Positions 5,909 to 13,058 are shown, counted from the stretch's first letter. The stretch is DNA of 17,677 bases from Bacillota bacterium (GCA_023391005.1 JAEWBS010000056.1:1-17677), one strand, 5' to 3'. Made by a program: numbers and translations. Notes: generated by a model not told the origin, from the sequence alone.

Positions 5909-8023
5909 TTGTTATTCCAACACAGAATTTTTGAGACCGAATTTGCAGGGCGTCCTCTGAGTTTTGAGGTCGGCAAAATCGGCATGCTCTCCAACGGCGC
6001 CTGCATTGTCCGCTACGGCGAAACCACTGTTATGGTCAACGTCACCATGAGCCAGAAGCCCCGCGAAGGCATCGACTTTTTCCCGCTTTCGGTCGATTTT
6101 GAAGAGAAGCTTTACGCCGCCGGCAAAATCCCCGGCTCGTTTTTGCGCCGTGAGGGCCGTCCCTCCGACCGCGCCGTGTTAGCGTCGCGTCTGGTCGACC
6201 GCCCCATGCGCCCGCTGTTCCCCAAGGATTTGAGAAACGACGTCACCATCATCATGACCGTGCTCTCGTTTGACCCGGATTGCTCGCCTGAGATTTGCGG
6301 TATGATCGGCGCGTCGTTCTGCCTGTCGATCTCGGACATCCCGTGGGGCGGCCCGCTTGCGGGCATCGCCGTGGGTCTCATCGACGGCAAGCCGGTGCTC
6401 ATGCCCGGCGAAGCCGACAGCGAGAAGAGCGAGATGCTCTTAACCATTGCGGGCGATGTCAGCAAGGTCTGCATGATCGAGCTGGCCGCGAATCAGGTCC
6501 CCGATGAGCTTGTCATGAACGCCATCCTCGAGGGCCACAAGGAAATGGCCAAGATCGCGCAGTTTATTGCGGATGTCAAGGCCGAAATCGGCGCGCCGAA
6601 GATCGCCTACACCGAGGTTGAGGTGGACCACGACCTGTTTGAGGCGGTCAAGGAATTCGCCGTTGAGCGTGTGCGCTTTGCGCTGGACACCGACGACAAG
6701 AACGTACGCGAAGAGCGCCTCGCTCCCGTCGTTTCTGAAATTAAAGAAAAATTCGAGGCTGAGATGCCTGAGTTGGCCTATCAGCTTGACGAGGCGATCT
6801 ACAAGCTGCAAAAGTTTGTTGTGCGCCGTTGGCTGCTCGACGACGGCAAGCGCGTCGACGGCAGAAAGCTTGACGAAATCCGCCCGCTGGCCTCTGAGGT
6901 TGGCCTGATTCCGCGCGTGCACGGCTCGGCGCTGTTCACCCGCGGCCAGACCCAGTGCCTAACCATCACGACGCTGGGCGCGGTTTCTGAGGCCCAGATT
7001 CTCGACGGCATTGGCGCGGAGGATTCCAAGCGCTATATGCACCAGTATAACTTCCCCTCCTACTCGGTGGGTGAGACCCGCCCCTCGCGCGGCCCCGGCC
7101 GCCGCGAGATCGGCCACGGCGCGCTGGCTGAAAAGGCGCTGCTGCCGGTCATTCCGCCCGTGGAGGAGTTCCCCTACGCCTACCGCATCGTGTCAGAGAT
7201 CACCTCTTCGAACGGTTCGACCTCGCAGGCTTCGATCTGCGCCTCCACTCTGTCGCTGATGGACGCAGGCGTGCCGCTCAAGGCGCCCGTCGCGGGCATC
7301 TCCTGTGGCCTTGTCACCGAGGACGACCGCTGGATCACGATGGTAGACATTCAGGGCGTTGAGGATTTCTTTGGCGATATGGACTTTAAGGTCGCCGGCA
7401 CCCACACCGGTATCACCGCGATTCAGGTGGATATTAAGATCGACGGCCTGACCTTTGACATCATTCGCGAGGCGCTCGAGAAGACCCGTGAGGCCAGACT
7501 CTATATCCTTGACGAGGTTATGCTCAAGGCGCTGCCCGCCCCGCGTGCGCAGCTCTCGAAATACGCGCCCAAGATGCTGACGCTGAAGATCAACCCCGAC
7601 AAGATCCGCGAAGTTATCGGCTCGGGCGGCAAGGTCATTCAGAAGATCACCGCCGAGTGCAACTGCAAGATTGATATCGAGGACGACGGCAACGTGTTCG
7701 TCTCGGCCATCGACATCAACGACGCCAACCGCGCGATTCAGGTCATCAAGACCATCGCGATGGACCCTGAGGTCGGTGCTGTCTATAAGGGCAAGGTTAC
7801 CCGCTTGATGGCGTTCGGCGCATTTGTCGAGATCGCCCCCGGCAAGGAGGGCCTTGTGCACATCTCGAAGCTCGACACCAAGCGCGTTGAGAAGGTTGAG
7901 GATGTGGTCACGGTCGGCGACGAGATTCTGGTCAAGGTTACTGAAATTGACGCGCAGGGCAGAGTGAATCTCTCCCGCCGCGAGGTGCTTGAGGCGCTTG
8001 CCGCCAAGCAGCAGAACCAGTAA
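5909..8023 (+). CDS. pnp: Polyribonucleotide nucleotidyltransferase (PNPase)
   Basis: PNPase is a trimeric 3'-to-5' phosphorolytic exoribonuclease that degrades mRNA and adds heteropolymeric tails. From the TTG start it has 704 residues, the normal length. Domains in order are the first RNase PH domain (about 5-145), a helical linker (about 150-230), the second RNase PH domain (about 305-540, with FFGDMDFKVAGTHTGITAIQVDIK carrying the conserved acidic residues), a KH domain (INPDKIREVIGSGGKVIQKI) and a C-terminal S1 domain (GKVTRLMAFGAFVEIAPGKEGLVHIS). TTG at 5909 was preferred to ATG at 5879 because of the AAGGAGG site and because the family begins at F-x-x-E-F-A-G-R. The gene follows rpsO and ends in a strong terminator. 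Confidence 0.97.
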   Translation: MLFQHRIFETEFAGRPLSFEVGKIGMLSNGACIVRYGETTVMVNVTMSQKPREGIDFFPLSVDFEEKLYAAGKIPGSFLRREGRPSDRAVLASRLVDRPMRPLFPKDLRNDVTIIMTVLSFDPDCSPEICGMIGASFCLSISDIPWGGPLAGIAVGLIDGKPVLMPGEADSEKSEMLLTIAGDVSKVCMIELAANQVPDELVMNAILEGHKEMAKIAQFIADVKAEIGAPKIAYTEVEVDHDLFEAVKEFAVERVRFALDTDDKNVREERLAPVVSEIKEKFEAEMPELAYQLDEAIYKLQKFVVRRWLLDDGKRVDGRKLDEIRPLASEVGLIPRVHGSALFTRGQTQCLTITTLGAVSEAQILDGIGAEDSKRYMHQYNFPSYSVGETRPSRGPGRREIGHGALAEKALLPVIPPVEEFPYAYRIVSEITSSNGSTSQASICASTLSLMDAGVPLKAPVAGISCGLVTEDDRWITMVDIQGVEDFFGDMDFKVAGTHTGITAIQVDIKIDGLTFDIIREALEKTREARLYILDEVMLKALPAPRAQLSKYAPKMLTLKINPDKIREVIGSGGKVIQKITAECNCKIDIEDDGNVFVSAIDINDANRAIQVIKTIAMDPEVGAVYKGKVTRLMAFGAFVEIAPGKEGLVHISKLDTKRVEKVEDVVTVGDEILVKVTEIDAQGRVNLSRREVLEALAAKQQNQ

Positions 8024-8035
8024 GAATAAGCTTTC

Positions 8036-8067
8036 AAGAGGACAGGGCGTATGCCCTGTCCTCTTTT
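8036..8067 (+). terminator. Rho-independent terminator of pnp
   Basis: AAGAGGACAGGGC (8036-8048) and GCCCTGTCCTCTT (8053-8065) form a perfect 13-bp stem with a GTAT tetraloop; the stem end and following bases make a TTTT run. It starts 13 bases after the pnp stop. Confidence 0.92.
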
Positions 8068-8096
8068 GGGTTGGAAGTATAGGGATGGTTGAGCTA

Positions 8097-8147
8097 ATAA
8101 ATGAGCGTTTGGTGGCACTTATCATAGCGTGCGAATTAGCGTTTAGC
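8097..8147 (-). repeat. Left 51-bp arm of an imperfect inverted repeat
   Basis: The reverse complement of 8097-8147 aligns without gaps to 8918-8968, with about 41 of 51 positions identical. Each arm carries two copies of a CTAAACGCTAAT-like unit 34 bases apart. The arms bound an 872-bp stretch with no gene, giving the look of a non-autonomous mobile element or its relic. Confidence 0.6.
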
Positions 8148-8272
8148 GGCATTTCAATAAGTCAATCGAAGCGCTACTTCGGCTAAGAGAAGGAACATAA
8201 GCATCAGCAAGCCAAGAAGTCTGGTTGCCGCAGCAGCAGATGCGCCCTCGACCTCTAATCCGGGGAGAGATT

Positions 8273-8306
8273 CTAAAGAGAGGGGCGGCGAGCGCCCTCT
8301 CTTTAG
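8273..8306. repeat. 12-bp inverted repeat hairpin
   Basis: CTAAAGAGAGGG (8273-8284) pairs exactly with CCCTCTCTTTAG (8295-8306); the loop can extend the stem with CG/CG after a one-base bulge. It is the first of four closely spaced hairpins. Confidence 0.7.
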
Positions 8307-8324
8307 TCGTTGGGAGAGGGGATT

Positions 8325-8362
8325 CCCAAGGGGAGAACCTGAGACAAGGTTCTCCCCTTGGG
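8325..8362. repeat. Perfect 15-bp hairpin
   Basis: CCCAAGGGGAGAACC (8325-8339) and GGTTCTCCCCTTGGG (8348-8362) pair perfectly around an 8-base loop. A CTTTTT run five bases later could make it a plus-strand terminator, but no gene lies directly upstream. Confidence 0.75.
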
Positions 8363-8373
8363 TGGTCTTTTTG

Positions 8374-8403
8374 CCTACTTTTTCTGGCGGCAGAAAAAGT
8401 AGG
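8374..8403. repeat. Perfect 12-bp hairpin
   Basis: CCTACTTTTTCT (8374-8385) and AGAAAAAGTAGG (8392-8403) pair perfectly around GGCGGC. It directly abuts the shared repeat module that starts at 8406. Confidence 0.75.
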
Positions 8404-8405
8404 GG

Positions 8406-8486
8406 CGGCGGAGCCGCAGCGGGCATTCATGCCGCCCGCTGCGACCAGCGAAGCCGTCCGACCGCGAGCGCCCATATAGGCGAGCG
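8406..8486 (+). repeat. Mosaic repeat, module A, copy 1
   Basis: This 81-bp segment is found inverted at 14900-14980 with 78 of 81 positions identical and no gaps. It contains a perfect 10-bp hairpin, CGCAGCGGGC (8415-8424) with GCCCGCTGCG (8434-8443), and the segment GAGCGCCCATATAGGCGAGCG. Short open frames cross it on both strands but have no ribosome sites, so it is treated as non-coding. Confidence 0.85.
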
Positions 8487-8580
8487 ATCCCCGCGGGTAG
8501 CGGTGCAACCTTCGGCAGCCATGCCGAGAACCCTCGCGACAGCGACAGAGCCGCCTAGGGCCACCGCCATAAATGGCCAA

Positions 8581-8625
8581 CGTTTATTGCGCTGGCGCGC
8601 AGGAACGCCCCCACCCCCACCCCCC
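8581..8625 (+). repeat. Mosaic repeat, module C, copy 1
   Basis: A segment containing GCGCGCAGGAACG followed by a C-rich run. Its counterpart is the reverse complement of about 15010-15057. In this copy it lies between modules A and B; in the other it lies outside module A. Confidence 0.65.
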
Positions 8626-8669
8626 TGTCCCCAGAGGGGCACAGGGGGCTTCACCCCCAAACCCCTCAA

Positions 8670-8837
8670 GGGGCTTAAAAGAATACGGTTGTTGGTGATT
8701 GTAGGCCCCACGTGAAAGTGTTAGCTTCCCACGCACCGTTAGTTGGGCGCGCATCCAGACTTGTTACGTGATTATGCGCGCCAATGAGGTTGTGCGGCCT
8801 CTTGGGGCACGGCGGCGCTTCAATCGCGCCGCCGTGC
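8670..8837 (+). repeat. Mosaic repeat, module B, copy 1
   Basis: About 168 bp matching the reverse complement of 14716-14876 with a few small indels. It has a long bulged stem, TTGGGCGCGCAT (8743-8754) with ATGCGCGCCAA (8774-8784), and a perfect 12-bp GC-rich hairpin, 8807-8818 with 8826-8837, closed by TTCAATC. No coding potential is convincing. Confidence 0.8.
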
Positions 8838-8917
8838 GGGGACATATGATATAAAATGGTCTGCCTGCGGCATAACCATTTACGTTATTCATTTTTACAT
8901 CATTCTATGCTTTGGTC

Positions 8918-8968
8918 ACTAAACGCTAATCTGCATGCCATGATAAACGCCGCTAAACGCTAATTTAT
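8918..8968 (+). repeat. Right 51-bp arm of an imperfect inverted repeat
   Basis: Contains CTAAACGCTAAT at 8919-8930 and again at 8953-8964, a 34-base period. It matches the reverse complement of 8097-8147. The bases between this arm and the promoter at 9106 are AT-rich with no gene. Confidence 0.6.
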
Positions 8969-9105
8969 GGTGCGCTTTGTGTGCCACGGACTTTTTGTTT
9001 CTTCCTTATGCGCTTTTAAAAAATTCGCCGCGCAAACGGCGTGCCTAATATGCTTTATATGTTTTTACATAATGCCTGCGTGCAAATTTTTTCTCAATTT
9101 ACTGC

Positions 9106-9134
9106 TTGCATTTATGTGAAATTTCTGTTAAAAT
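9106..9134 (+). promoter_or_regulatory. Promoter for a predicted small RNA
   Basis: TTGCAT (9106-9111) and TAAAAT (9129-9134) with a 17-base spacer. A start near 9141 would give a transcript of about 160 nt ending at the terminator at 9271-9299. Confidence 0.5.
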
Positions 9135-9140
9135 TAGCTC

Positions 9141-9299
9141 AGAAATCCTTCATGTTCTGCTTTATCGGTTGTGGTTCGTCCCCCACTAAATCCGCATGGC
9201 CTCTTCCAGCTCTCCAACTGCACAGGGCCCTTCGGAGTTCCCGATATAACAGGAACAGGTTCCTCACACACAAAAGTCCGCCGTCAAGGCGGCCTTTTG
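9141..9299 (+). ncRNA. Predicted structured small RNA, possibly 6S-like
   Basis: No protein frame with a ribosome site is present, yet the segment has a promoter, a long-range stem and a terminator. The 5' part TGTTCTG (9153-9159) plus TATCGG (9163-9168) pairs with CCGATA (9241-9246) plus CA and GAACA (9250-9257), with a 3x3 internal loop and one bulged G. The enclosed 72 nt can form small inner hairpins, such as GTGG with CCAC and GGCC with GGCC. A long closing stem, a large central bubble and this length recall 6S RNA, which binds sigma-A RNA polymerase. The 6S identity is a guess from architecture, as no diagnostic sequence was matched. Other small RNAs are equally possible. Confidence 0.42.
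9271..9299 (+). terminator. Rho-independent terminator of the predicted small RNA
   Basis: CAAAAG (9271-9276) and CCGCC (9278-9282) pair with GGCGG (9288-9292) and CTTTTG (9294-9299), with one T-C mismatch and a 5-base loop; more T-rich sequence follows. It is nearly symmetrical and could work in both directions. Confidence 0.75.
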
Positions 9300-9423
9300 C
9301 CTTTTATGCACTTTTTTACCCAACGCCAACCGACTGGCGATAGCCCCGCCGCGCCGATACAAAGCCCAAAATCAGGCGCCAAACCATCCTTTTGCGCTAA
9401 ATATGCCCATAATGGATAGATTT

Positions 9424-9462
9424 TGCAAAGACTTCATAATTTGTTGTTGAGAAGTCTATGCA
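9424..9462. promoter_or_regulatory. Inverted repeat over the CNNM-gene promoter, candidate operator
   Basis: TGCAAAGACTTC (9424-9435) and GAAGTCTATGCA (9451-9462) are complementary at 11 of 12 positions around a 15-base spacer. The right arm overlaps the -35 element, so a dimeric repressor bound here would block the promoter. No cognate regulator can be named. Confidence 0.45.
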
Positions 9463-9475
9463 ACCATGCTAAAAT
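9447..9475 (+). promoter_or_regulatory. Sigma-A promoter of the 9548 gene
   Basis: TTGAGA (9447-9452) and TAAAAT (9470-9475) with a 17-base spacer, 72 bases before the start codon. Confidence 0.6.
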
Positions 9476-9547
9476 TAAGTTTAACCTATTCGCCCGTATT
9501 CGGTGCTTGGATGGAATTTTTATATTTAAATTGGAGTTGAGCTTTTT

Positions 9548-10816
9548 TTGGACACAGACGGTTTATGGACTTTTGTGCTGTTGTTTACGCTGATTGCCCT
9601 GTCCGCATTTTTTTCGGCCTCTGAGATGTCGCTTTCATCGATCAATAAGGTGCGCTTAAAAACCATGGCGGAGGACGGCGACCCCCGCGCCCAGCGCGCT
9701 TTGGGGATGATTGAACGATTTGACCGCACGTTGTCGGTCATTCTGGTCGGCAACAACGTGGTGAACATCGCGGCGGCCTCGGCCGCGACGGTGCTGGCCA
9801 CCGGCATGTTTGGAGCGGGCGGCGTCGCCATTGCCACCGCCATCACCACTGTGGTGATTCTGGTCTTCGGCGAGGTGTTGCCCAAGAGCATTGCCAAAGA
9901 GAACGCCGAGTCTATCGCACTTTCTTTGTGCAGGCCGCTGTCGTTTTTTATCTTTATTCTAACGCCGCTCTCGCTGCTATTCGTCAAGCTGCAGGAGTTG
10001 GTTTCCAAGCTCTACGGCGATAGCGCCAACCATCCGCTGGTCACCGAACAGGAGCTTTTGAATATTATTGAAACAATTGAGGAGGAGGGCGTGCTCAACG
10101 AGCAGCGCTCGGAGCTCATGCAGTCGGCGCTATCGTTTGACAGCACCACCGTGCAGGAGATTTTGACCCCTCGCGTCGATATCACAGCCGTCAACCTCGC
10201 CGATCCGCCCGAAAAAACGCGTGATATCATTTTGGGTGAGCGTTTTTCGCGCATGCCGGTGTTTGAGCGCTCGCTTGATAACATCATCGGCATTCTGCAC
10301 ACCCGCGACTATCTTGAGGCGCTGCTCAAGGGTCAGGATCCCGTTGATCTGAGCGCGCTGCTGACCAAGCCGTTTTTTGTGCATAAAAGCCACCGCGCCG
10401 CGCTGCTTTTAAACGATTTTAAGCGCCAGCGTACCCATATGGCAGTGGTCATCGACGATTTTGGCGGCACGATGGGCATTGTCAGCATGGAAGATCTGCT
10501 CGAAGAGCTGGTCGGCGAGATCTGGGACGAGGACGAGGACGAGGAAATTGACTTTGTCGCGCTCGAGCCCTACGTCTACCGCGTGTCGGGCGATTACCCG
10601 GTCACCGACGCGCTCGACCGCATCGGCTATGAGGAACGCGACTTTGACAGCGAATATTCCTCAGTTGGCGGCTGGTCGTTCGAACGGCTTGGACGCATTC
10701 CGTCGGTCGGCGACAGTTTTGAATACAACGGCATTCAGGTCGATATCTCCGAAATGGATGAGCAGCGCATTGTATCGGTCATTATGCGCTATGTGCCGCT
10801 CACGCCCGAGGAATAG
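9548..10816 (+). CDS. CNNM/HlyC-CorC family membrane protein with CBS pair
   Basis: A 422-residue protein of the hemolysin C/CorC family. Residues about 5-185 form the CNNM (DUF21) membrane domain: an N-terminal helix ending FFSASEMSLSSINKVRLK, then hydrophobic segments VVNIAAASAATVLATGMF, VAIATAITTVVILVFGEVLPKSIAKENAE and LSFFIFILTPLSLLFV. Next comes an acidic linker with TEQELLNIIETIEEEGVLNE, a CBS pair (about 205-330, with TPRVDITAVN and VVIDDFGGTMGIVSMEDLLEELVGEI), then the C-terminal CorC_HlyC domain. Family members take part in magnesium or cobalt transport; the direction and ion here are not shown. The start is TTG at 9548 with GGAG 11 bases upstream, since no ATG lies near the family N-terminus. 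It appears monocistronic. Confidence 0.9.
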   Translation: MDTDGLWTFVLLFTLIALSAFFSASEMSLSSINKVRLKTMAEDGDPRAQRALGMIERFDRTLSVILVGNNVVNIAAASAATVLATGMFGAGGVAIATAITTVVILVFGEVLPKSIAKENAESIALSLCRPLSFFIFILTPLSLLFVKLQELVSKLYGDSANHPLVTEQELLNIIETIEEEGVLNEQRSELMQSALSFDSTTVQEILTPRVDITAVNLADPPEKTRDIILGERFSRMPVFERSLDNIIGILHTRDYLEALLKGQDPVDLSALLTKPFFVHKSHRAALLLNDFKRQRTHMAVVIDDFGGTMGIVSMEDLLEELVGEIWDEDEDEEIDFVALEPYVYRVSGDYPVTDALDRIGYEERDFDSEYSSVGGWSFERLGRIPSVGDSFEYNGIQVDISEMDEQRIVSVIMRYVPLTPEE

Positions 10817-10854
10817 TCCGCTATCCGACGGCAAACAAGAGGCGTTCTTAATAA

Positions 10855-10932
10855 CCCCTAAACTTGGGGGCATTTCACCGGCAAAGCAAATCGCTGCGTC
10901 AATATCTCGGAATATAGCCCGTATCGCTGCGT
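10855..10932. repeat. Short repeats between the CNNM gene and proB
   Basis: CCCC (10855-10858) and GGGG (10866-10869) make a short hairpin after the CNNM gene. ATCGCTGCGT occurs at 10890-10899 and again at 10923-10932, a 33-base period, with ACCGGC on the outside of each. The block looks more like a dispersed intergenic repeat than a regulatory leader. No ribosome site or gene is present before proB. Confidence 0.4.
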
Positions 10933-11013
10933 TCCTTATACCGGCGCTTGATCGGTGGATTCCGCTTCATTTCTAACTTTTAAGAAATATGCCAACAGAG
11001 AGGAAAAGACGTT

Positions 11014-11808
11014 ATGAATCGTTTTCAAGAAGCCAAACGCATTGTAATTAAGGTTGGCACCACCACCCTCACCCACGGCTGCGGCCTGCTTAACTACCGC
11101 CGTCTTGAGAGTCTGGTTAAAACGCTGGCCGACCTCAAGAACAGCGGCAAGGAAGTGGTACTCGTTTCTTCGGGCGCCATCGGCGTGGGTATCGGCGTGC
11201 TCGGGCTGCCGAGCCGACCCGCCGACATGCCAACCAAGCAGGCCTGCGCCGCCATCGGCCAGTGCGAGCTGATGTACACCTACGACAAGCTGTTTGGCGA
11301 ATATAACCACTCGGTCGCGCAGATTCTGCTGACCCGCGACGACGTGGAGCAGGAGCAGCGCCGAAAAAACGCCGCCAATACCTTCGCCCGGCTGCTGGAA
11401 TTCGGCATTATCCCGATTGTTAATGAAAACGACACCGTTTCAACCGAGGAAATTGAAATCGGCGACAACGACACGCTGTCGGCCATCGTTGCGACGCTGA
11501 TCAACGCCGATTTGCTCGTGCTGCTGTCGGATATCGACGGTCTTTATACCGCCAACCCCAAGGAGGATCCGGACGCAACGCTGATTCCGCTTGTCGAAAA
11601 CATTGAGGCGGTCCGCCATCTGGCGGGCGGCAGCTCGAGCATGTTCGGCAAGGGCGGTATGGTCACCAAGATACACGCCGCCGATATCGCCTGCGGGGCC
11701 GGTATCGACATGTCGATTATCAACGGCTCAAACCCCACGCTGCTCTACGACCTGTTTGACGGCGTGCCGATTGGCACATACTTTTTAGGGAGGAAACAGG
11801 ATGTATGA
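11014..11808 (+). CDS. proB: Glutamate 5-kinase
   Basis: ProB phosphorylates glutamate to gamma-glutamyl phosphate, the first and usually proline-inhibited step of proline synthesis. The 264 residues cover the amino-acid kinase domain: RIVIKVGTTTLT near the start, VVLVSSGAIGVGIGVLGL, PIVNENDTVSTEEIEIGDNDTLSAIVATLINADLLVLLSDIDGLY, and FGKGGMVTKIHAADIACGAGIDMSIINGSNP. The protein ends after this domain and lacks the C-terminal PUA domain of the longer Escherichia coli type; short ProB proteins are known in many bacteria. The ATG is preceded by GAGAGGAAAAG. Its last 8 bases overlap proA, whose ribosome site GGGAGG lies inside the proB end, so the two are translationally coupled. Confidence 0.96.
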   Translation: MNRFQEAKRIVIKVGTTTLTHGCGLLNYRRLESLVKTLADLKNSGKEVVLVSSGAIGVGIGVLGLPSRPADMPTKQACAAIGQCELMYTYDKLFGEYNHSVAQILLTRDDVEQEQRRKNAANTFARLLEFGIIPIVNENDTVSTEEIEIGDNDTLSAIVATLINADLLVLLSDIDGLYTANPKEDPDATLIPLVENIEAVRHLAGGSSSMFGKGGMVTKIHAADIACGAGIDMSIINGSNPTLLYDLFDGVPIGTYFLGRKQDV

Positions 11809-13048
11809 CCTTGTATCGTTAGGAAAAAGTGCCCGCAAGGCGGCACGACAGCTCGCGACGTTCGATACCGCCGTTAAAAACGCGGGTCTTCTGGCCATTG
11901 CGCAAAGGCTGCGCGAGAATAAATCGGCCGTCTTAGAAGCCAACCGACTCGATATTGCCAACGCCGAGGCCGCGGGTGTCAGAACCGTCATGATCGATCG
12001 CCTGACGCTGACCGGCGAGCGCATTGAGGGCATCGCCGCCGCCATTGAGGAGGTTGTGGCGCTGCCCGACCCCGTCGGCGCGGTTGACGAGGGCTACACC
12101 CGCCCCAACGGTCTGCGCATCATTAAGACCCGCGTGCCGATCGGCGTCATCGCCATGATTTATGAGGCGCGGCCCAATGTGACGGTTGACGCCGCCGTCA
12201 TCTGCCTCAAGAGCGGCAACGCCTGCATTCTGCGCGGCGGCAAGGAGGCGTATGCCACCAACCGCATGCTCGTTTCGCTCATGCGCGAGGCGGTGCAGTC
12301 GGCGGGTATTCCTGCCGACGCAATCAGCTTTGTTGAGGATACCTCACACGACACCGCCGAACGGCTCATGCGGCTCGACGGCTATGTCGACCTGCTGATT
12401 CCGCGCGGTAGTGCCAAGCTGATTCAGTCGGTTGTCCGGCATGCCAGCGTACCAACCATCGAGACGGGCGCGGGTAATTGCCACGTTTATGTCGACGCGG
12501 CCGCCGACCTTGAGATGGCGGTCCGTATTGTCGACAACAGCAAAACGCAGCGCCCCTCGGTCTGCAACGCGCTTGAAACGGTGCTCGTGCACCGCGACGT
12601 GGCCGCAAAGTTCCTGCCGCTGATGAAGACGGCGCTTGACACCCACAGCACTGAGCTGCGCGGCTGCCCCGAGACCCGCGCCGTGCTAAAGGATATCAAA
12701 TCCGCGACCGAGGCCGATTGGGAAACCGAATACGACGACTATATCCTCGCAGTAAAGGTGGTCGACGACATCGATGAGGCGATTGCGCACATCGAGAAAT
12801 ATTCCACCGGGCACTCGGACGGCATTGTCACCGACAGCGTCTCAGCCAGCCACAAATTTGTGGCCGAGGTCGATTCGGCGGCAGTCTATGTCAACGCCTC
12901 GACCCGCTTTACCGACGGTGGAGAGTTCGGTCTCGGCGCTGAAATCGGCATTTCGACCCAGAAGCTGCACGCGAGAGGGCCGATGGGCCTGCGCGAGCTG
13001 ACCTCGATCAAATATATCGTAACAGGCGACGGTCAGATTCGCGCCTGA
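11801..13048 (+). CDS. proA: Glutamate-5-semialdehyde dehydrogenase (gamma-glutamyl phosphate reductase)
   Basis: ProA reduces gamma-glutamyl phosphate with NADPH to glutamate semialdehyde, which cyclises to pyrroline-5-carboxylate. The 415-residue length is normal for this aldehyde-dehydrogenase relative. Visible blocks are PIGVIAMIYEARPNVTVDAAVICLKSGNACILRGGKEA, the catalytic cysteine C227 in ETGAGNCHVYVD, the QRPSVCNALETVLVH segment, YSTGHSDGIVTDS, and the ending GEFGLGAEIGISTQKLHARGPMGLRELTSIKYIVTGDGQIR. The ATG at 11801 lies inside the proB end. A further gene begins 11 bases downstream, so the unit is proB-proA-ORF. proC is not in the window. No T-box or other riboswitch was found upstream of the operon. 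Confidence 0.97.
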   Translation: MYDLVSLGKSARKAARQLATFDTAVKNAGLLAIAQRLRENKSAVLEANRLDIANAEAAGVRTVMIDRLTLTGERIEGIAAAIEEVVALPDPVGAVDEGYTRPNGLRIIKTRVPIGVIAMIYEARPNVTVDAAVICLKSGNACILRGGKEAYATNRMLVSLMREAVQSAGIPADAISFVEDTSHDTAERLMRLDGYVDLLIPRGSAKLIQSVVRHASVPTIETGAGNCHVYVDAAADLEMAVRIVDNSKTQRPSVCNALETVLVHRDVAAKFLPLMKTALDTHSTELRGCPETRAVLKDIKSATEADWETEYDDYILAVKVVDDIDEAIAHIEKYSTGHSDGIVTDSVSASHKFVAEVDSAAVYVNASTRFTDGGEFGLGAEIGISTQKLHARGPMGLRELTSIKYIVTGDGQIRA

Positions 13049-13058
13049 CGGAGGAAGC

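Noticed and set aside
7193..8152. Long minus-strand open frame of 319 codons
   Set aside because: It is a shadow of pnp, running through the KH and S1 coding region and past the pnp terminator; high G+C makes such frames common.
8143..8715. Several overlapping open frames on both strands over the mosaic repeat
   Set aside because: They are rich in Pro, Arg and Gly, have no ribosome sites, and follow hairpin symmetry rather than codon patterns.
8919..8964. CRISPR-like array
   Set aside because: There are only two 12-bp units with a 22-bp interval, and no cas gene or further repeat.
10955..10968. GGTGGATTCCGC resembling a T-box core before proB
   Set aside because: It is not the conserved GGTGGNACC form, and no stem I, specifier loop or terminator is visible. 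A similar GGGTGGAACG at about 14364 sits in a terminator loop and also lacks T-box context.
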